64,000 nucleotides of DNA from Conus ventricosus (taxonomy: Eukaryota; Mollusca; Gastropoda; Neogastropoda; Conidae): positions 12,044,358-12,108,357 of the forward strand of contig CM031601.1 of NCBI GenBank assembly GCA_018398815.1, given 5' to 3'. Position 1 is the stretch's first letter. Every line of letters begins with the position of its first letter. Both the position numbers and the translations under genes were made by a program. The notes under the pieces are model-generated. The model made no database searches and was not told the DNA's origin. It worked only from the letters and a program-made list of their open reading frames with translations. This document shows positions 22,195 to 33,836 of the stretch, piece by piece.

Positions 22195-24718
22195 ATTAGC
22201 TTTTTTATTCAGAACTTGTCGACACACACAAGAAAGTACAGCCAAACGTAACATGAACGTGCCTATCAAGAAGTGATAACACACAAGATAAGTTGATGCT
22301 TGCTGTTGGTTTTGGAAGATTGTGCATGTTTGCCGACAGCACAAATCTAGCAATTAAAATATATGTTTCTTTTTTCAATTCACACATTCTGTCTTTCAAG
22401 CGTAAAGTCCTAACACTTTTGTATTTTGTTTTGTAATTTTGTAATTTGTTTCTTCCTTCGTTTGGCAGCACTGTAATTCTGTTTTTGTTTGTTTCACTTT
22501 CCACCTGCCACCTGCCATCACTCAACGTGAAACTTGTATTTTGCTTGTTTGTATTACTCTGTACATTCTGTCTTCAAATGTTCAGCAAACGTGAATGCTT
22601 GATACGCACAACTCCCTTCCTTGCGCAGACACACACTCACACAAAACCCAGCATTTGTCAACACTCATTTATTTTGACATTTCTGTAATTCTTGTAAATG
22701 TTTTCCTCATATAGGAAACATGTTCACTGTTCATTTCATAGCATACACAGATCTATTTAACATGTTCGTATAACCATAAACAAACGAGAGAAAACTAGGG
22801 AAACTGAAGCAGGGATGCGACAATTCCCCTGATGGCCATTGTGGACATGTTCTTTCATTCAGTGATCACATACAGCCATGCCAGTGAATTTCTGTTTGTT
22901 TGCTTTACTTGGTTTTGCACATCAATACAGTTTACAAAGCTCACAATTCTTTCATGGACATGCAAACCCATTTTTTTGTACAGAACAATGTAAGGGAGAC
23001 TACTCTTGCCTTCAAGTGTGAGAACAGAGACTGAGGTGCTGAAGATAGGACTGGTTTTCACCAATCTGCTCTTTTACCAGCTTCAGTTTCAAGTTCAGTA
23101 GTCCTGCACCATCATAAAATGGTTCATATTTCAATTATTTGTCAAGGCAATAGTTGGCTATGGAGTTTCTGTGTGGGCGAAAATTTTGTTGTGGAAGGCA
23201 TCACTAAATCAGTCCATGTACAGAGAATCAAAATGTGCGGTTGAGCAACGCCACTGGGAAAAAAACAGAAAATAAGACAGAAAAAAGAAAGAAAGAAAAA
23301 AAAACAATCTCCATGCCAGTCTGTCTAAAGTCTGGGCCAACAGAATAACACTCTGCTGCACTGTAAAGTTAGGCTGCCTTGTCAGCTATATTGTGGCGTC
23401 AAAATATTAAGCCATCTGCATAGCCGTCAATCAGTTTTTAGCATTTTAATCTTGGCCACTATCAAGATTCGCTTTACTGCTGTTCAGTAAATATTATACA
23501 CAATATGTTCTGCAAACTCTCTTTGTCTTGTCTTGATAATAATTCACTTCAAACACCCACCAGGGCAAAATAAATCGCTTGGAAAACGTGGCAACTCTAT
23601 ACACAACCAGCACTACATGCTGAATCATAGGACGTCAAAATTAATAAAAGCAAGTATCGTCTTCCTTTCTTTATCGCTGAAGAGGACTGACACTACGCTC
23701 TATCAATAATTCCAGGGGCAACAATGGTCACGTTCAGCACTGTGTGTACTTGTTGAGTTTCACCAACGGCAGCTCATGATGATGCTGACTTTCATCTCTG
23801 ATGAAATGCTGAGACAGTCTCCTGTGTTGCTGAAGGTTTGAATCAGGAGCAACGCTAAATGTCTACCCTCTTGGAAATCTACATTGTACAGATAACATGT
23901 GCTATGGAACCTTACAACTGGAGTTGAAAAAAAAAAAGAAGAAAATTTCTAAACTGATTAAAGTTTCATGCAAACGCACAGATATTTTCAAATGTTTGTC
24001 ATCATTCAAGGGTCTGAAATTCTTGCAAATCCCGCTACAATCACTGCTGAAACACGACAAGACTGACATGTACCAAAGCTCTCATGTCATGCCATGCAGA
24101 CATGCTCATGGCATCAAAGTTCTTGGGTTGAATGACAGTGTGTTTTCCTAATATTTTGTCACCTTATCTGCCTTTTAATTTTTTTTTTTTTTTTTTTAAA
24201 AAAAAAACAAATAACAAACATCACTATAAATACAACACAATTTCATTCTAAAGTTCTGCATAACTTGCTTGCTTCAGTGCAAGATTGGTAGTAAACATGC
24301 ACATTTTACTTGTACAGTTGACATATCTGAAATAATATATAGAGATGATGAAGAGAGAGAATGGAAGAAAACAATGTTCATTATCAACTATGGTGAGAAA
24401 CATACCTAAACAATTAGATACACACACATATACATAAATGCATGGTCATGTCAATCACAAGCATACTATCTCTTGATAATATGATATTGATATATGAGTT
24501 CAATTTAATACATAAACAAGAATATGAAACAAGTACCTATTTACATTGAAGGCCTCAAAATGTACACATCACACAAAACTCACAGACATATTACACAGTA
24601 ATCATCTGACAATGCATCAAACTTTTCTCGTAACGAACCAAATAGAAATGTACAACTTGGTCAGTTTTACCAAGTTGTCTGGATACACACGGTCATAATG
24701 CCTGCCCTGTCCATCCTT
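22195..24718 (-). other. Possible COA5 3' UTR and downstream flank
   Basis: There is no coding exon here. The minus strand carries AATAAA-type signals near 22667 and near 22206, either of which could end the COA5 transcript; the choice cannot be made by eye. A poly-T/poly-A pair lies at 24179-24207. Confidence 0.3.
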
Positions 24719-24760
24719 TCAGTATCCTTTGCGGCCTCGAAATCGTTGCCTCATGTCCAA
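24719..24760 (-). CDS. COA5: COA5 coding exon 3
   Basis: 42 nt: LDMRQRFRGRKGY plus TGA; acceptor CTTTTCAG|TTGGAC. The conserved family C-terminus. Confidence 0.93.
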   Translation of the reverse strand: MDMRQRFRGRKGY

Positions 24761-25121
24761 CTGAAAAGAGATATTTTGTGTCAGCAAAAAAAAAAAAAAG
24801 TATTTACATATACTGATACCACATGCATGCATGTTTGTGCATGTGTACAAGTGTATGATGGGGAGAGAGAAATTTCATGTGAGCAAGAGGAGGGTTAAAT
24901 GTGCTCAGAACATATATACTTGTGAAAGTGTGGAAGTGTATGATGGGGAGAGAAAAATTTCATGTGAGCAAGAGGAGGGTTAAATGTGCCCAGAGCATAT
25001 ATAACTGTGAATGTGAGCCTATCAAGAAGAATATGAAAAAGACAAAGGGAGAGAGATAGAGAGAGACAAAGAGAAAGAGAAGAGAGAAAGAGAGGAGGGA
25101 GGGGGGCAGAGAGAGAGAGAG

Positions 25122-25158
<37 letters not shown>

Positions 25159-25705
25159 ACATGCGCACGCATGCTGTGAGAGCACATGTGCATGAGTTGA
25201 CGGTACATGATACAGATGTATGTGTTGTGTGTGTTGTGTGTGTGTGTGCGTGCGTGTGTGCGCTTGCTTTTGTAAGTAATGGCCTGTACATGTCTTTCTG
25301 ATAAAGTGATAAACTAAGGTCTTGCTTCACGTAAATGGAATGACTCAGAGCCTAATATTTCTCCAAAATATACTTTGCAGAAAATATCCTCCTCAGACTT
25401 ATTTGGAGCACACACAGAGAAGAAGTAAAAAGTGGTACTGCGCTTTGGCAGAATGCTGACTATGGGAAGAGTGGCCACAATTTCAGAGTGAGGAATTTAC
25501 TGTTACAAAAATGTCATAAATACAGAGGTCATACGAAGGGCACTGTTTAGTATCCATATTCCACATTTCCTATCCTGACAATCTGGTTTGACTTTGCTTG
25601 GTTGAGGAAATCTGGAAACCTCTTCAGTTTCTGGGAATCTTTGATCAGCTGGGTTGAAAAAAAAAATGAAAATAAAAAATAACAGGAATGTACCACAAAC
25701 ACAGA

Positions 25706-25752
<47 letters not shown>

Positions 25753-27754
25753 AGTCTCACATTCAACAGACAGAACAAGAGAGAACTAAGTGCTTACTAG
25801 AGATCTTTTGCATTCAAAGAAGGCAGCTCTCAGACTCTGACACTCCATAGGGAAGCTGGGATCATTGCCTAACTGGAGGCACTCCTTGGGTGTGCGTCCA
25901 TCCTGATAACAGAACCGCACATCATGGCAACCACGCCTAAAAAAAAGAAATGACTCTCACGTTTACATGGAAGTCTTCATCAACTGGATAGATGATAAAA
26001 CCCAAATTACTCTCATGTTTACATGGAAATCTTCATCAACTGGACTGATGACAATACCCAAGTAACAAAAAAAGGGGAAAAAAGGGTAATGATGATTCTG
26101 AGAATCTTATTTCACACAGAGCGGGTACAAACGTTTTCGCAAACATTACACGCATATTTCTGTGTTATACCATGCTGTGCTGGCAATGTTGCACACATGT
26201 GTGGCATCTTTTCCTTTCCATTCCAACCTTGCACCTACATTTGACTTTTTTTCAACTGGCATAAACTGCCACTGATGGGCTGAGAAACGTAACTCTTGAA
26301 ACTGACTTTGACAGTATTTTGCCGTTCGTTTGATACATCTTTATACCCTACGAATACTTAAGTAACACAACCTAAGAGTAACTTGCATCCAGCAAAAATA
26401 CACATTGTTCAGGTACATGGTGAATGAGCTAAAAAAAAAAAATGTACCTGGCGCTTAACCTGCTCCCTGTTCTGCAGCTGTGCCACGCACCCGATGTGAA
26501 CTGACTTTTATTTTGAATCATTCAAACTGCAGCTTCATGGGTCACTGGGCACATGGATATCTGCTCTGAGTGCACAGGTCAAATCTACTGACCGCCAAAC
26601 AAAATTTGTTTGCACCAAATGTAGTTCATGAAGAGGAAGAAGAACATATCAAATGACCGACAGTGATACAGGTCAAACATGACTGGCTAAACAACAAAAC
26701 CAATTATGATGCATCACTCTGTTCTTGCTGTTCATATTTTGGCACTATGGACGACAGAGTTCAAGGCTTAGCATGCACATAAGACCATCTTTTGACTGCC
26801 ATTTTGACTTTTCAACTTTTTTTTCTTTACTGACAGTGACACAGGTCAAATATGATTGGCTAAACAACAAAGCAGCCAATCATGATGCATCACTATGCTC
26901 TTGCTGTTCATATTTTGGCACTATGGAGAGCAGATTTTTTTTTACTGCTTATCATGAAGATAAGACTATCTTGACTGCCTTTTTGACCTTTCAACAATTT
27001 TTTTTCTACAATGTTTCTAAAGAAAGTAGTAAATCTTGATCAGTCTATTCAATCGACAGTCTGAATTTCAAACATTTTGATATATTATACCCATAAAGAC
27101 TTTGCCAGTTCACATGTATTGGCAATCCATTTATGAGTCGTGCCATGAAAAAAAAACCCCGAGATATGCCCACAAAATACATTTATACAAGTAATATCTC
27201 ATGTAGACCTGGCCATGATGAGACAATGAAAGAAAAAATATTGTTCATTGTGCCACAGTCACACACCAATGGAGGCAATGAGGATTTTGGAACTTACACT
27301 GATGTTTGCATCATACTTGTGAAGTACAACTTTGCAACAGCCTTTCAGCATGGGCCTATGTATTCTTTAAGAAGAACATTACAATCATGTCTGCTTAAAA
27401 TCTGCTATAAGAAAGAAAACTATTGAGGACATTTTCAAACATCTTTATTTCTACATTTTTCATCAATCTAAGAATTTCAAGTGACTCCCTCTACCAGTTC
27501 TTCAATGTAAATGTATCCCAAAATTCTTTTATTACTTTTGCCACCAGAACCATGAATACAGTCAGCACAAAGGGAGTTAACAGTCACCACAAAGGGAGTT
27601 ACATAATCTGTGTATGTTCCATAGAAAAACAAGTAATGATGCAACAAAGTCAAAATATTATGAGAGAACCTGAGGTAAATAAAACATAAGATGGGAAATT
27701 AACAGAGAGAGAGAGAGACAGAGAAGGGGGGGGGGGGGGGGGAGGTGGATGTGT

Positions 27755-27817
<63 letters not shown>

Positions 27818-27970
27818 ATGAACTGAATTCTACAAATCACCATAATTATTCTTCACCTTTCTGACACAGTCACTTTTCAGTAAACACTCCCTGAGATCAT
27901 CTCGAAGACCACTGCATGCTAACTTGGGCTTTGTGTCCTCGACTGTGTCCTCAACTCCATATTTTGGCAT
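24719..27970 (-). CDS. COA5: COA5, cytochrome c oxidase assembly factor 5 (PET191 family)
   Basis: A small twin-CX9C mitochondrial protein needed to assemble cytochrome c oxidase. Three coding exons on the minus strand (27970-27857, 25902-25798, 24760-24719) give 86 residues; human COA5 has 74. The start MPKY matches the human start. CX9C pairs are C19/C29 and C59/C69, with further Cys at 35 and 46. Family landmarks are LLKSDCVRK, AAFFECKRSL and the C-terminal RFRGRKGY followed by a stop. Both introns are phase 0 with GT/AG ends. The human protein has five residues between the third-exon-side Cys pair start and the preceding Cys, here twelve (extra NDPSFPM). UNC50 lies divergently upstream, as in human. 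A 5' UTR exon is possible, since an acceptor-like TAAGACAG lies just before the ATG. Confidence 0.93.
24848..25018 (+). repeat. Tandem duplication, unit about 85 bp
   Basis: GTGTATGATGGGGAGAGA...GAGGAGGGTTAAATGTG occurs twice in a row, in COA5 intron 2. Confidence 0.85.
25040..25262. repeat. (GA)n/(TG)n/(CG)n low-complexity tract
   Basis: Purine run followed by alternating TG, GC and TGTGTTG sequence, in COA5 intron 2. Confidence 0.9.
25710..25752. repeat. (CA)n microsatellite
   Basis: CA run 46 bases downstream (in gene orientation) of COA5 exon 2. Confidence 0.95.
25798..25902 (-). CDS. COA5: COA5 coding exon 2
   Basis: 105 nt, 35 codons DGRTPKECLQ...CKRSL; acceptor TTATCAG|GATGG, donor CTA|GTAAGC. 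Confidence 0.93.
25950..26052 (+). repeat. Tandem duplication, unit about 57 bp
   Basis: ACTCTCACGTTTACATGGAAGTCTTCATCAACTGGA is followed by a near copy (COA5 intron 1). Confidence 0.8.
26655..27010 (+). repeat. Tandem duplication, unit about 178 bp
   Basis: GACAGTGATACAGGTCAAA...CTTGCTGTTCATATTTTGG recurs at about 26834; the copies are diverged. Lies in COA5 intron 1. Confidence 0.85.
27705..27812. repeat. (GA)n with an internal poly-G run
   Basis: GAGAGA tract with about 18 G at 27727-27742, 45 bases from COA5 exon 1. Confidence 0.95.
27857..27970 (-). CDS. COA5: COA5 coding exon 1
   Basis: 114 nt, 38 codons from MPKY to VRK; donor AAAG|GTGAAG. Confidence 0.93.
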
Positions 27971-28598
27971 ATCTGGACCTGTCTTACACACAAAAAAACA
28001 ATTAACCTCCTCATTACTGCTTTCATTATGATTACTATGATCATTACTATTATTGTCTATTTCAAACAACATCTCTACCATTTATACAATATTATTCAAA
28101 TCTATTTGGTCTACAATCATCCACACAAACAGATATTAAAAATAAATGAATCAGCCACATTTCACACAAGCTTTACATCAGATTTAGTTTGCAGTTTACC
28201 TGGGAACTTAAGGATCCCTTTAAAGAATAAAAAAACTTTCCATTTCATTTTTCAATCAAAAAATAAATAATAACCACACACAGAAAACAGTCTGAAGCAA
28301 AAATACTGATGATGCCCCTTTTTTTTTTTTGCAATCGAATGCATCACCAATCAAACATTCAATTATGAATCTGAGATCAATACTCAAATACTATGAAATA
28401 ATCAATTGCATAGATTGCGATCCTTCCTTTACAGAAACCTTACTATAATTCTATTACTATATTACTAGCACCAAACCAATACAACAATACCCCTTCCCCT
28501 GTACAAAGTAGGCTGTAAGTACTTCGACAGTTTGAATGACCCCTGAAGTCTTTTAGCCAGGGTACGACAACAACAACATTTAAAGTACACACACACAT

Positions 28599-28602
<4 letters not shown>

Positions 28603-28667
<65 letters not shown>
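28603..28667. repeat. (TA)n microsatellite
   Basis: Pure TA run, followed by a Penelope-like terminal sequence. Confidence 0.95.
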
Positions 28668-28669
<2 letters not shown>

Positions 28670-28689
28670 CAATATAAAAGTGTTCTTTA

Positions 28690-28740
28690 AAAACCTGAAG
28701 GTGCTCAATCCCTTGGGGAGCAACATCTGTTAAGAATATA
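28690..28740. mobile_element. Terminal fragment related to the Penelope-like tail
   Basis: GTGCTCAATCCCTTGGGGAG plus CAACAT matches 2561-2588 next to the GIY-YIG fragment. Both lie directly after a (TA)n run. Confidence 0.5.
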
Positions 28741-30179
28741 TAGCCTGCACTTGTTTTCCTCCACTACTTAATTGTTCACAGAGATGGAGAAGAGGGAGCT
28801 GGGGGGAGGGGGGGGGGGGGAGACAGATGAAGGGGTAAGTGTTGTGAGTTAACTCCCTTGTGGTGACGATCGTTATAACGAAGTTCCAAATGGCTGAAGT
28901 AAACACAGTCTCACGCTAAACCACAATCAAGACTTATTTCAGCAAGTACATGTATGTTTGTACAAGCATTCATGATCTCTTTACTTCAACATGCAGCCAG
29001 TTGCATTGAAATGAAAACCCTATTTATCACGCAAGGGCTACTAATCGCAAAATTCCCCCTGCCCCTCCTCCCCCATCTGCCCTGACAGCAATATGTATCA
29101 AAATCGGCCCATATTTCATACATAAAGCAAACATCCTACCAACGTATAAAATTCAATGTCTCTTTTTGAAGATTAAAAAAGGCAACACCTGTTCAGTATA
29201 ATTAATCACAATATTTGAAAAGGAAAGTATTTTCTTCATATCTTTTGAAATATTTAAATGTAAGATGATAAATAACACTGGAGTTACAACTGATTTCTGG
29301 CTCTATAAAGAGTGCTGTATCACAGTCTTCACCACTCCGGCTGTTAGGTAGCAGGATTTTGGAAATGCTAGCCATCCCTCCCCCCACCCACCCCAATAGT
29401 GTTTACAGACACATTCTCTCACACTGTACAAACTTTATAAAAATACAAATACATGGTGAAAATCTGAATTCACAATCAAATATGAGGCATGCCCTCAACT
29501 GTAATAAGCACACTGAAAATTAACACCCACAAACCCACATTTACATTTAACCACACATCCTTACACACATTAAACACACACCACACACCAGAGTGGACAC
29601 ACTAGCACACTTGTACACAATCACCTAGTCAATCGTAATAGTATACATGATGGACGGGCACACTAGTTTGGACAGACAACAATGTAAGACTGACAAAAGG
29701 TATGACAGTTTGGACGGATTGACAAGCAAACTCACAAACATAATCAGAAAGGTCAGTGTTACACTCATTTTTGACATTATTCCACTGCACTGAAGAGTAA
29801 ACATTGCCTGCTGGTGGTACAGATAATGCAAAAATAAAACAAATGCACATGGGTGCAGCAGAATCTTATGAGGTTATGAATGTTACGAGTTATGAGGTTT
29901 GCTAGCACTTAGTACATGTTTCATGGATGTGATTACGGACGGGACCTTGGTTTAAAGACTCATCTGAAGGACTTGAGGGATGAGGAATTTGCAATGAACC
30001 ATGTAAGCGAGCACATTATTGTTAAGGCTACAGAAATATTTCTTTAACATAAATTCATACTGTGTGAGCCTCGCAAAGCGTTTCATAACTTTCAAAGTTT
30101 CTAAATGACATTCACCGATTAAGACACACACTGTGACACTAGACAGCAAAATAATATGGGCTGGGAAATATAAAAACTT
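28741..30179. other. Divergent intergenic DNA, no gene recognised
   Basis: AT-rich unique sequence between COA5 and UNC50 with a poly-G tract at 28801-28820. Confidence 0.4.
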
Positions 30180-30400
30180 ATGTTACGTGTTACGCGACCT
30201 TTAGTTCTGAGACTGTAGCAAAGTCAATCAATGCAGATGCAGTCGTCTGCTGGGTATTCTGCTGAGGGAGTATTTCTCAATGATCCCTCGCGGACGCAAT
30301 GTTTGGTTCTAAGCGGGAGAATGATTTCCCCTGTTTAAAATCTTTTGCATTGAAGGGCAGATAGTGTATACTTCCGGTTTGTTGGCATCAAAACAGTGGT
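30180..30400. promoter_or_regulatory. Candidate bidirectional promoter of COA5/UNC50
   Basis: A locally GC-richer unique block between the divergent genes with a perfect ETS-type site ACTTCCGG (30370-30377) and a CTCGCGG element. ETS sites are frequent in metazoan bidirectional promoters. No transcript evidence; this is inference from position and motif. Confidence 0.3.
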
Positions 30401-30644
30401 TTGTAATTTCGATTGAATTATTTAAAAAGGAAAAAGAAAGTACTGTCCTGATCTGAAGCATTGAAGGCGGTATATATTCGGGTACTTTTTTCTGTTATAT
30501 TAAAAGAAAGATTGTCTGATTTGACTATATCATTCATGGGTACTTATTTTTCTGTTAGTTATTGTGGTAATTGTTGTCATTTACTGTAGCTAATAAGATT
30601 TTGATTTGACCTACTGTAATGTTTCTATACTGCGTAACAGTTTA

Positions 30645-32540
30645 CCCTTCTTCTTCATTCTTCCTAAAAACTGGTTCACTCAAAAACGAGTAGGTCACCA
30701 GCGCGATGTTAAAAAGTAGAATAAAATAACCATAAAACAGTGCGACTCGGACTGTTGGCCCCTGGAGCAACTTGGCAACAATGGGGTCGACGTCGATATT
30801 CAATAAAATTCTGGGGAAGTAAAAATAGAAAACGTCAATATGCAGATCTCAAAACTGTCAAATCAACCTGTTTTTTGAATGAGATTGCACCTGTGGCAAT
30901 CTTGATGGCACCGGCAGTGAGTTCCACAGCCGTACAGAACTGGGATAAAAAGAATGTAAGTGGCTGTCAATATTTGATGCAGGTATGGTATAACATTGAC
31001 CGCCACTCCTGGTGCTACTTTTATTCAATACTAGTTGTTCCATTGGAATATCAATTACTTTAGCTCTGCCTTTGAAAAAGGTGTTAAGTTTAATAAAAGC
31101 TCTTCTCTCTTCTAAGGGTTTCCATTCTAATTTCCTCATGTTCTTCCTAGTATTCCCTTTTTCTCTGATGTGGTTCCCTGTTACGAACCGTGCTGCTCTC
31201 TTCTGAATCTTTTCAAGGTTATCAATGTCCTTTAGATGGTAAGGATCCCAAACTGAGCAACCATATTCCAGTACTGGTCTAACCAGTTTTGTAGCAGTCG
31301 TCTTTAACCTTTTGGGGCAGTCATTGATATTCCTGTATAAGAAAGCTAAGATGTTATTTGCTTTCTTACATACTAAATTGTAATGTTCTTTCCATTTGAG
31401 ACGACTATCTATAATCACGCCTAAATATTTTGCAGCATTAGTTTCTTTAAGAATAGTATTATGGATAGAATAATCTGATCTAATTGGTGAGCGTTTGTTA
31501 CATATACGCAACACTTGGCACTTTTGGGATGAAATTCCATTTTCCAAGTTCTTTCCCACTCTTGTAAAGCGTTTAGATCTTCTTGTAGAATGCGTATATC
31601 ATTCTTGCTTCTGATTGTTCTATATACTAAACTGTCATCTGCAAAAAGCCTTATAGTAGTTCCAGGAGAGAGATTTCTACTTATGTCATTTATATAAATT
31701 AAGAAAAACAAGGGCCCCAGAACAGTTCCCTGTGGTACACCTGACAAGACTGGTTTACAATGGGATGACGACCCTTCCACAACAACTTTCTGCGTTCTCC
31801 CAACGAGGAATGATCTGGCCCATTTTAGCAAAGAACCGCCAATGCCAATGTGTTCTAATTTAAGCAGCAGGCCCTCATGGTCAACCTTATCAAAGGCTTT
31901 AGAAAAATCTAATAAAATTGCATCTATTTGCTGTCTGTTGTTAAGACAGAACTTACTAAAATCATTGAGAGTTGTTATAAGTTGAGTCTCACAACTCCTT
32001 CGCTGTCTAAAACCATGCTGGGCGTTATTTAAGAAGTCATATTTGTCAAGGTGGTCCATTATGCTACTATATATTATGTGTTCAAGTAGTTTAGCTGATA
32101 TGGATGTAAGAGATACAGGTCTATAGTTCTCTGCTTTTGTTTTGTCACCCTTTTTGAATAAGGGAACAATGCTCGCATCTCGCCACTCATCAGGTATTAC
32201 TCCCTGGTCCAGTGAAGCTTGGTAAAGTAATTGGTATACCTCACTCAATTCATTGGCACATAATTTTAAGAGCTTGCCAGGAACGCCATCGGGACCAGTA
32301 GCTTTGTTTTCATTGATATTGGTCAGTAACGTAAATACTCCTGCTTTGTTTACTTTGATGTTTAGCATTTCAGGGAGTTTATCATCATCCTTTAGTCTAA
32401 CGTTAATTAAAGGTTTGGGATTTGAGAAAACTGAACAAAACTGCTTGTTTAATAAGTTTGCTTTCCCTTCAGGGTCCTGTATTAGGTTATCGTCATCATG
32501 GCTGATGATCATCATTGTGGTCATAATGAGCATGATTATA
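30645..32540 (-). pseudogene. 5'-truncated LINE with reverse transcriptase
   Basis: The minus strand carries the RT and C-terminal region of a CR1/L2/Jockey-type LINE: NKATGPDGVPGKLLKL, WRDASIVPLFKKGDK, ENYRPVSLTS, DFSKAFDKVDHEGLL, SGVPQGTVLGPLFFLIYIND, the catalytic FADDSLVYR (about 31650-31624), then AKYLGVIIDSRLKWKEH and a C-terminal FYPSSVRLWNSLP ending at 30858. The endonuclease is missing. The frame shifts once, at the A run read at 31521-31524, where one base appears lost. The 3' UTR (30857-30645) matches the nested tail at 19529-19638. It lies between COA5 and the first identified UNC50 exon. Confidence 0.9.
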
Positions 32541-32825
32541 TTTTCAGGGTAAATACGGGTGAAGGAATTCTGCAGAAGTCATCGAAAAGACACGAGCTCC
32601 TTCCAGTGTATAGTCTCGTTCCAGTCTCTAGTCTCCAGTCTCCTTCCAGTCAGGGCTAGAAGTCCGGGACAAGTCGGGAAATTTGCCTTACAACTTACAA
32701 GTGTCACAAAAATGCTGGAAAAGCACTTTATCTCAGCGAGATCATGATCAGGATTCAACCTTTTGTTTTAAAGCAAAGGCCATATCAAAACATAGAGGAA
32801 TAAGGTATAACTGTACCAAAGTCTT

Positions 32826-32887
32826 ACAGCCCTGATGTGGCCCTTTGCTGTCGGCTGGGCTATAAGCAACATTATCTTATCTTATCT
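32826..32887 (+). mobile_element. 62-bp retroposon, copy 2
   Basis: Same start, end and length as 6389-6450, one base different. Flanked by the 12-bp duplication TACCAAAGTCTT (32814-32825 and 32888-32899). Confidence 0.87.
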
Positions 32888-33469
32888 TACCAAAGTCTTG
32901 TAGACTTTGTAAGTGTGCTGTCAAAGATATCACCCATTGGGCACAACATGGATATGGAATGGAAATGAGGCTGCTGGGAGGGGAGACAATACAGGTCAAA
33001 ATAATGAATGTAATAATGCTAATGGAGTGATACGGAGAATGATGGTGGTATAATCACAAAGAAATAATGACATAGATGTTAATAGTGCTGTCATAATAGT
33101 AACTACACCAACAGAAGGTGAGAAAGAGGGGTTAAAGGATAATTAAATGATGTGGTTACAGCAGCAATAGCAATAATGATGATGATGATAATAAATGACT
33201 GTAATATAATAATAATGATAATAGTAGTAATAATGATAATATCATAATGACAGAGAAGAAGAAGGGTGAAGGGGAGGAGAGGAAGAAGGAGAAGGAGAAT
33301 ATAGATGATAGAAAAGATAGAAAGATAGAATCTAAGAAATATGCTTATGGCTATGAATCTAAGAAATATGCTTATGGCTATGATTATACTAATCATGATC
33401 ATAATCATTAAAAAAAAGTATTTTAAGTTTACATATGCATAATTCACCTGCTTTTTATGTTTACAACAG

Positions 33470-33693
33470 AGAAATGAAGGGTTATGGGAAGGTCTCTCCC
33501 CAATTTCTCCAACTTCTTCAACTACATCCTCTCCTTTCATGGACCGCAGGAATGGAGACAGCAAAAAGAATGATGGCCTTACAGCGAATGCAAAACGCCA
33601 GAAGTATTTCAGACGCTTGCTGAAATTCAAGCAGATGGACTTTGAATATGCATTCTGGCAGATGATGTATCTTTTCTACTCGCCACAAAAAGT
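33470..33693 (+). CDS. UNC50: UNC50 exon with the first identified coding sequence
   Basis: Acceptor TTACAACAG|AGAAAT; open in frame from there. First in-frame ATG at 33539 ([12 protein letters not shown]). Ends within a Val codon at GT|GTAAGA. Because no ATG precedes it in frame, either 33539 is the start or an upstream exon adds residues. Confidence 0.88.
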
Positions 33694-33775
33694 GTAAGAA
33701 GATGATACTAATAATACATGTTCTGCGCACACAAAACTGCACACACATGCGCGCACACACACACACACACTTACA

Positions 33776-33836
<61 letters not shown>

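Noticed and set aside
21774..22195. Long Cys-Val or His-Thr ORFs here and at 33.7, 41.1 and 48.2 kb
   Set aside because: They are translations of (TG)n/(CA)n microsatellites.
25547..25660. Alternative COA5 last exon (CTGATCAAAG..., ending VEYGY and a stop) with a strong pyrimidine tract and acceptor
   Set aside because: Phase fits, but the exon at 24719-24760 encodes the conserved RFRGRKGY terminus; this one has no family resemblance. It could be a minor isoform only.
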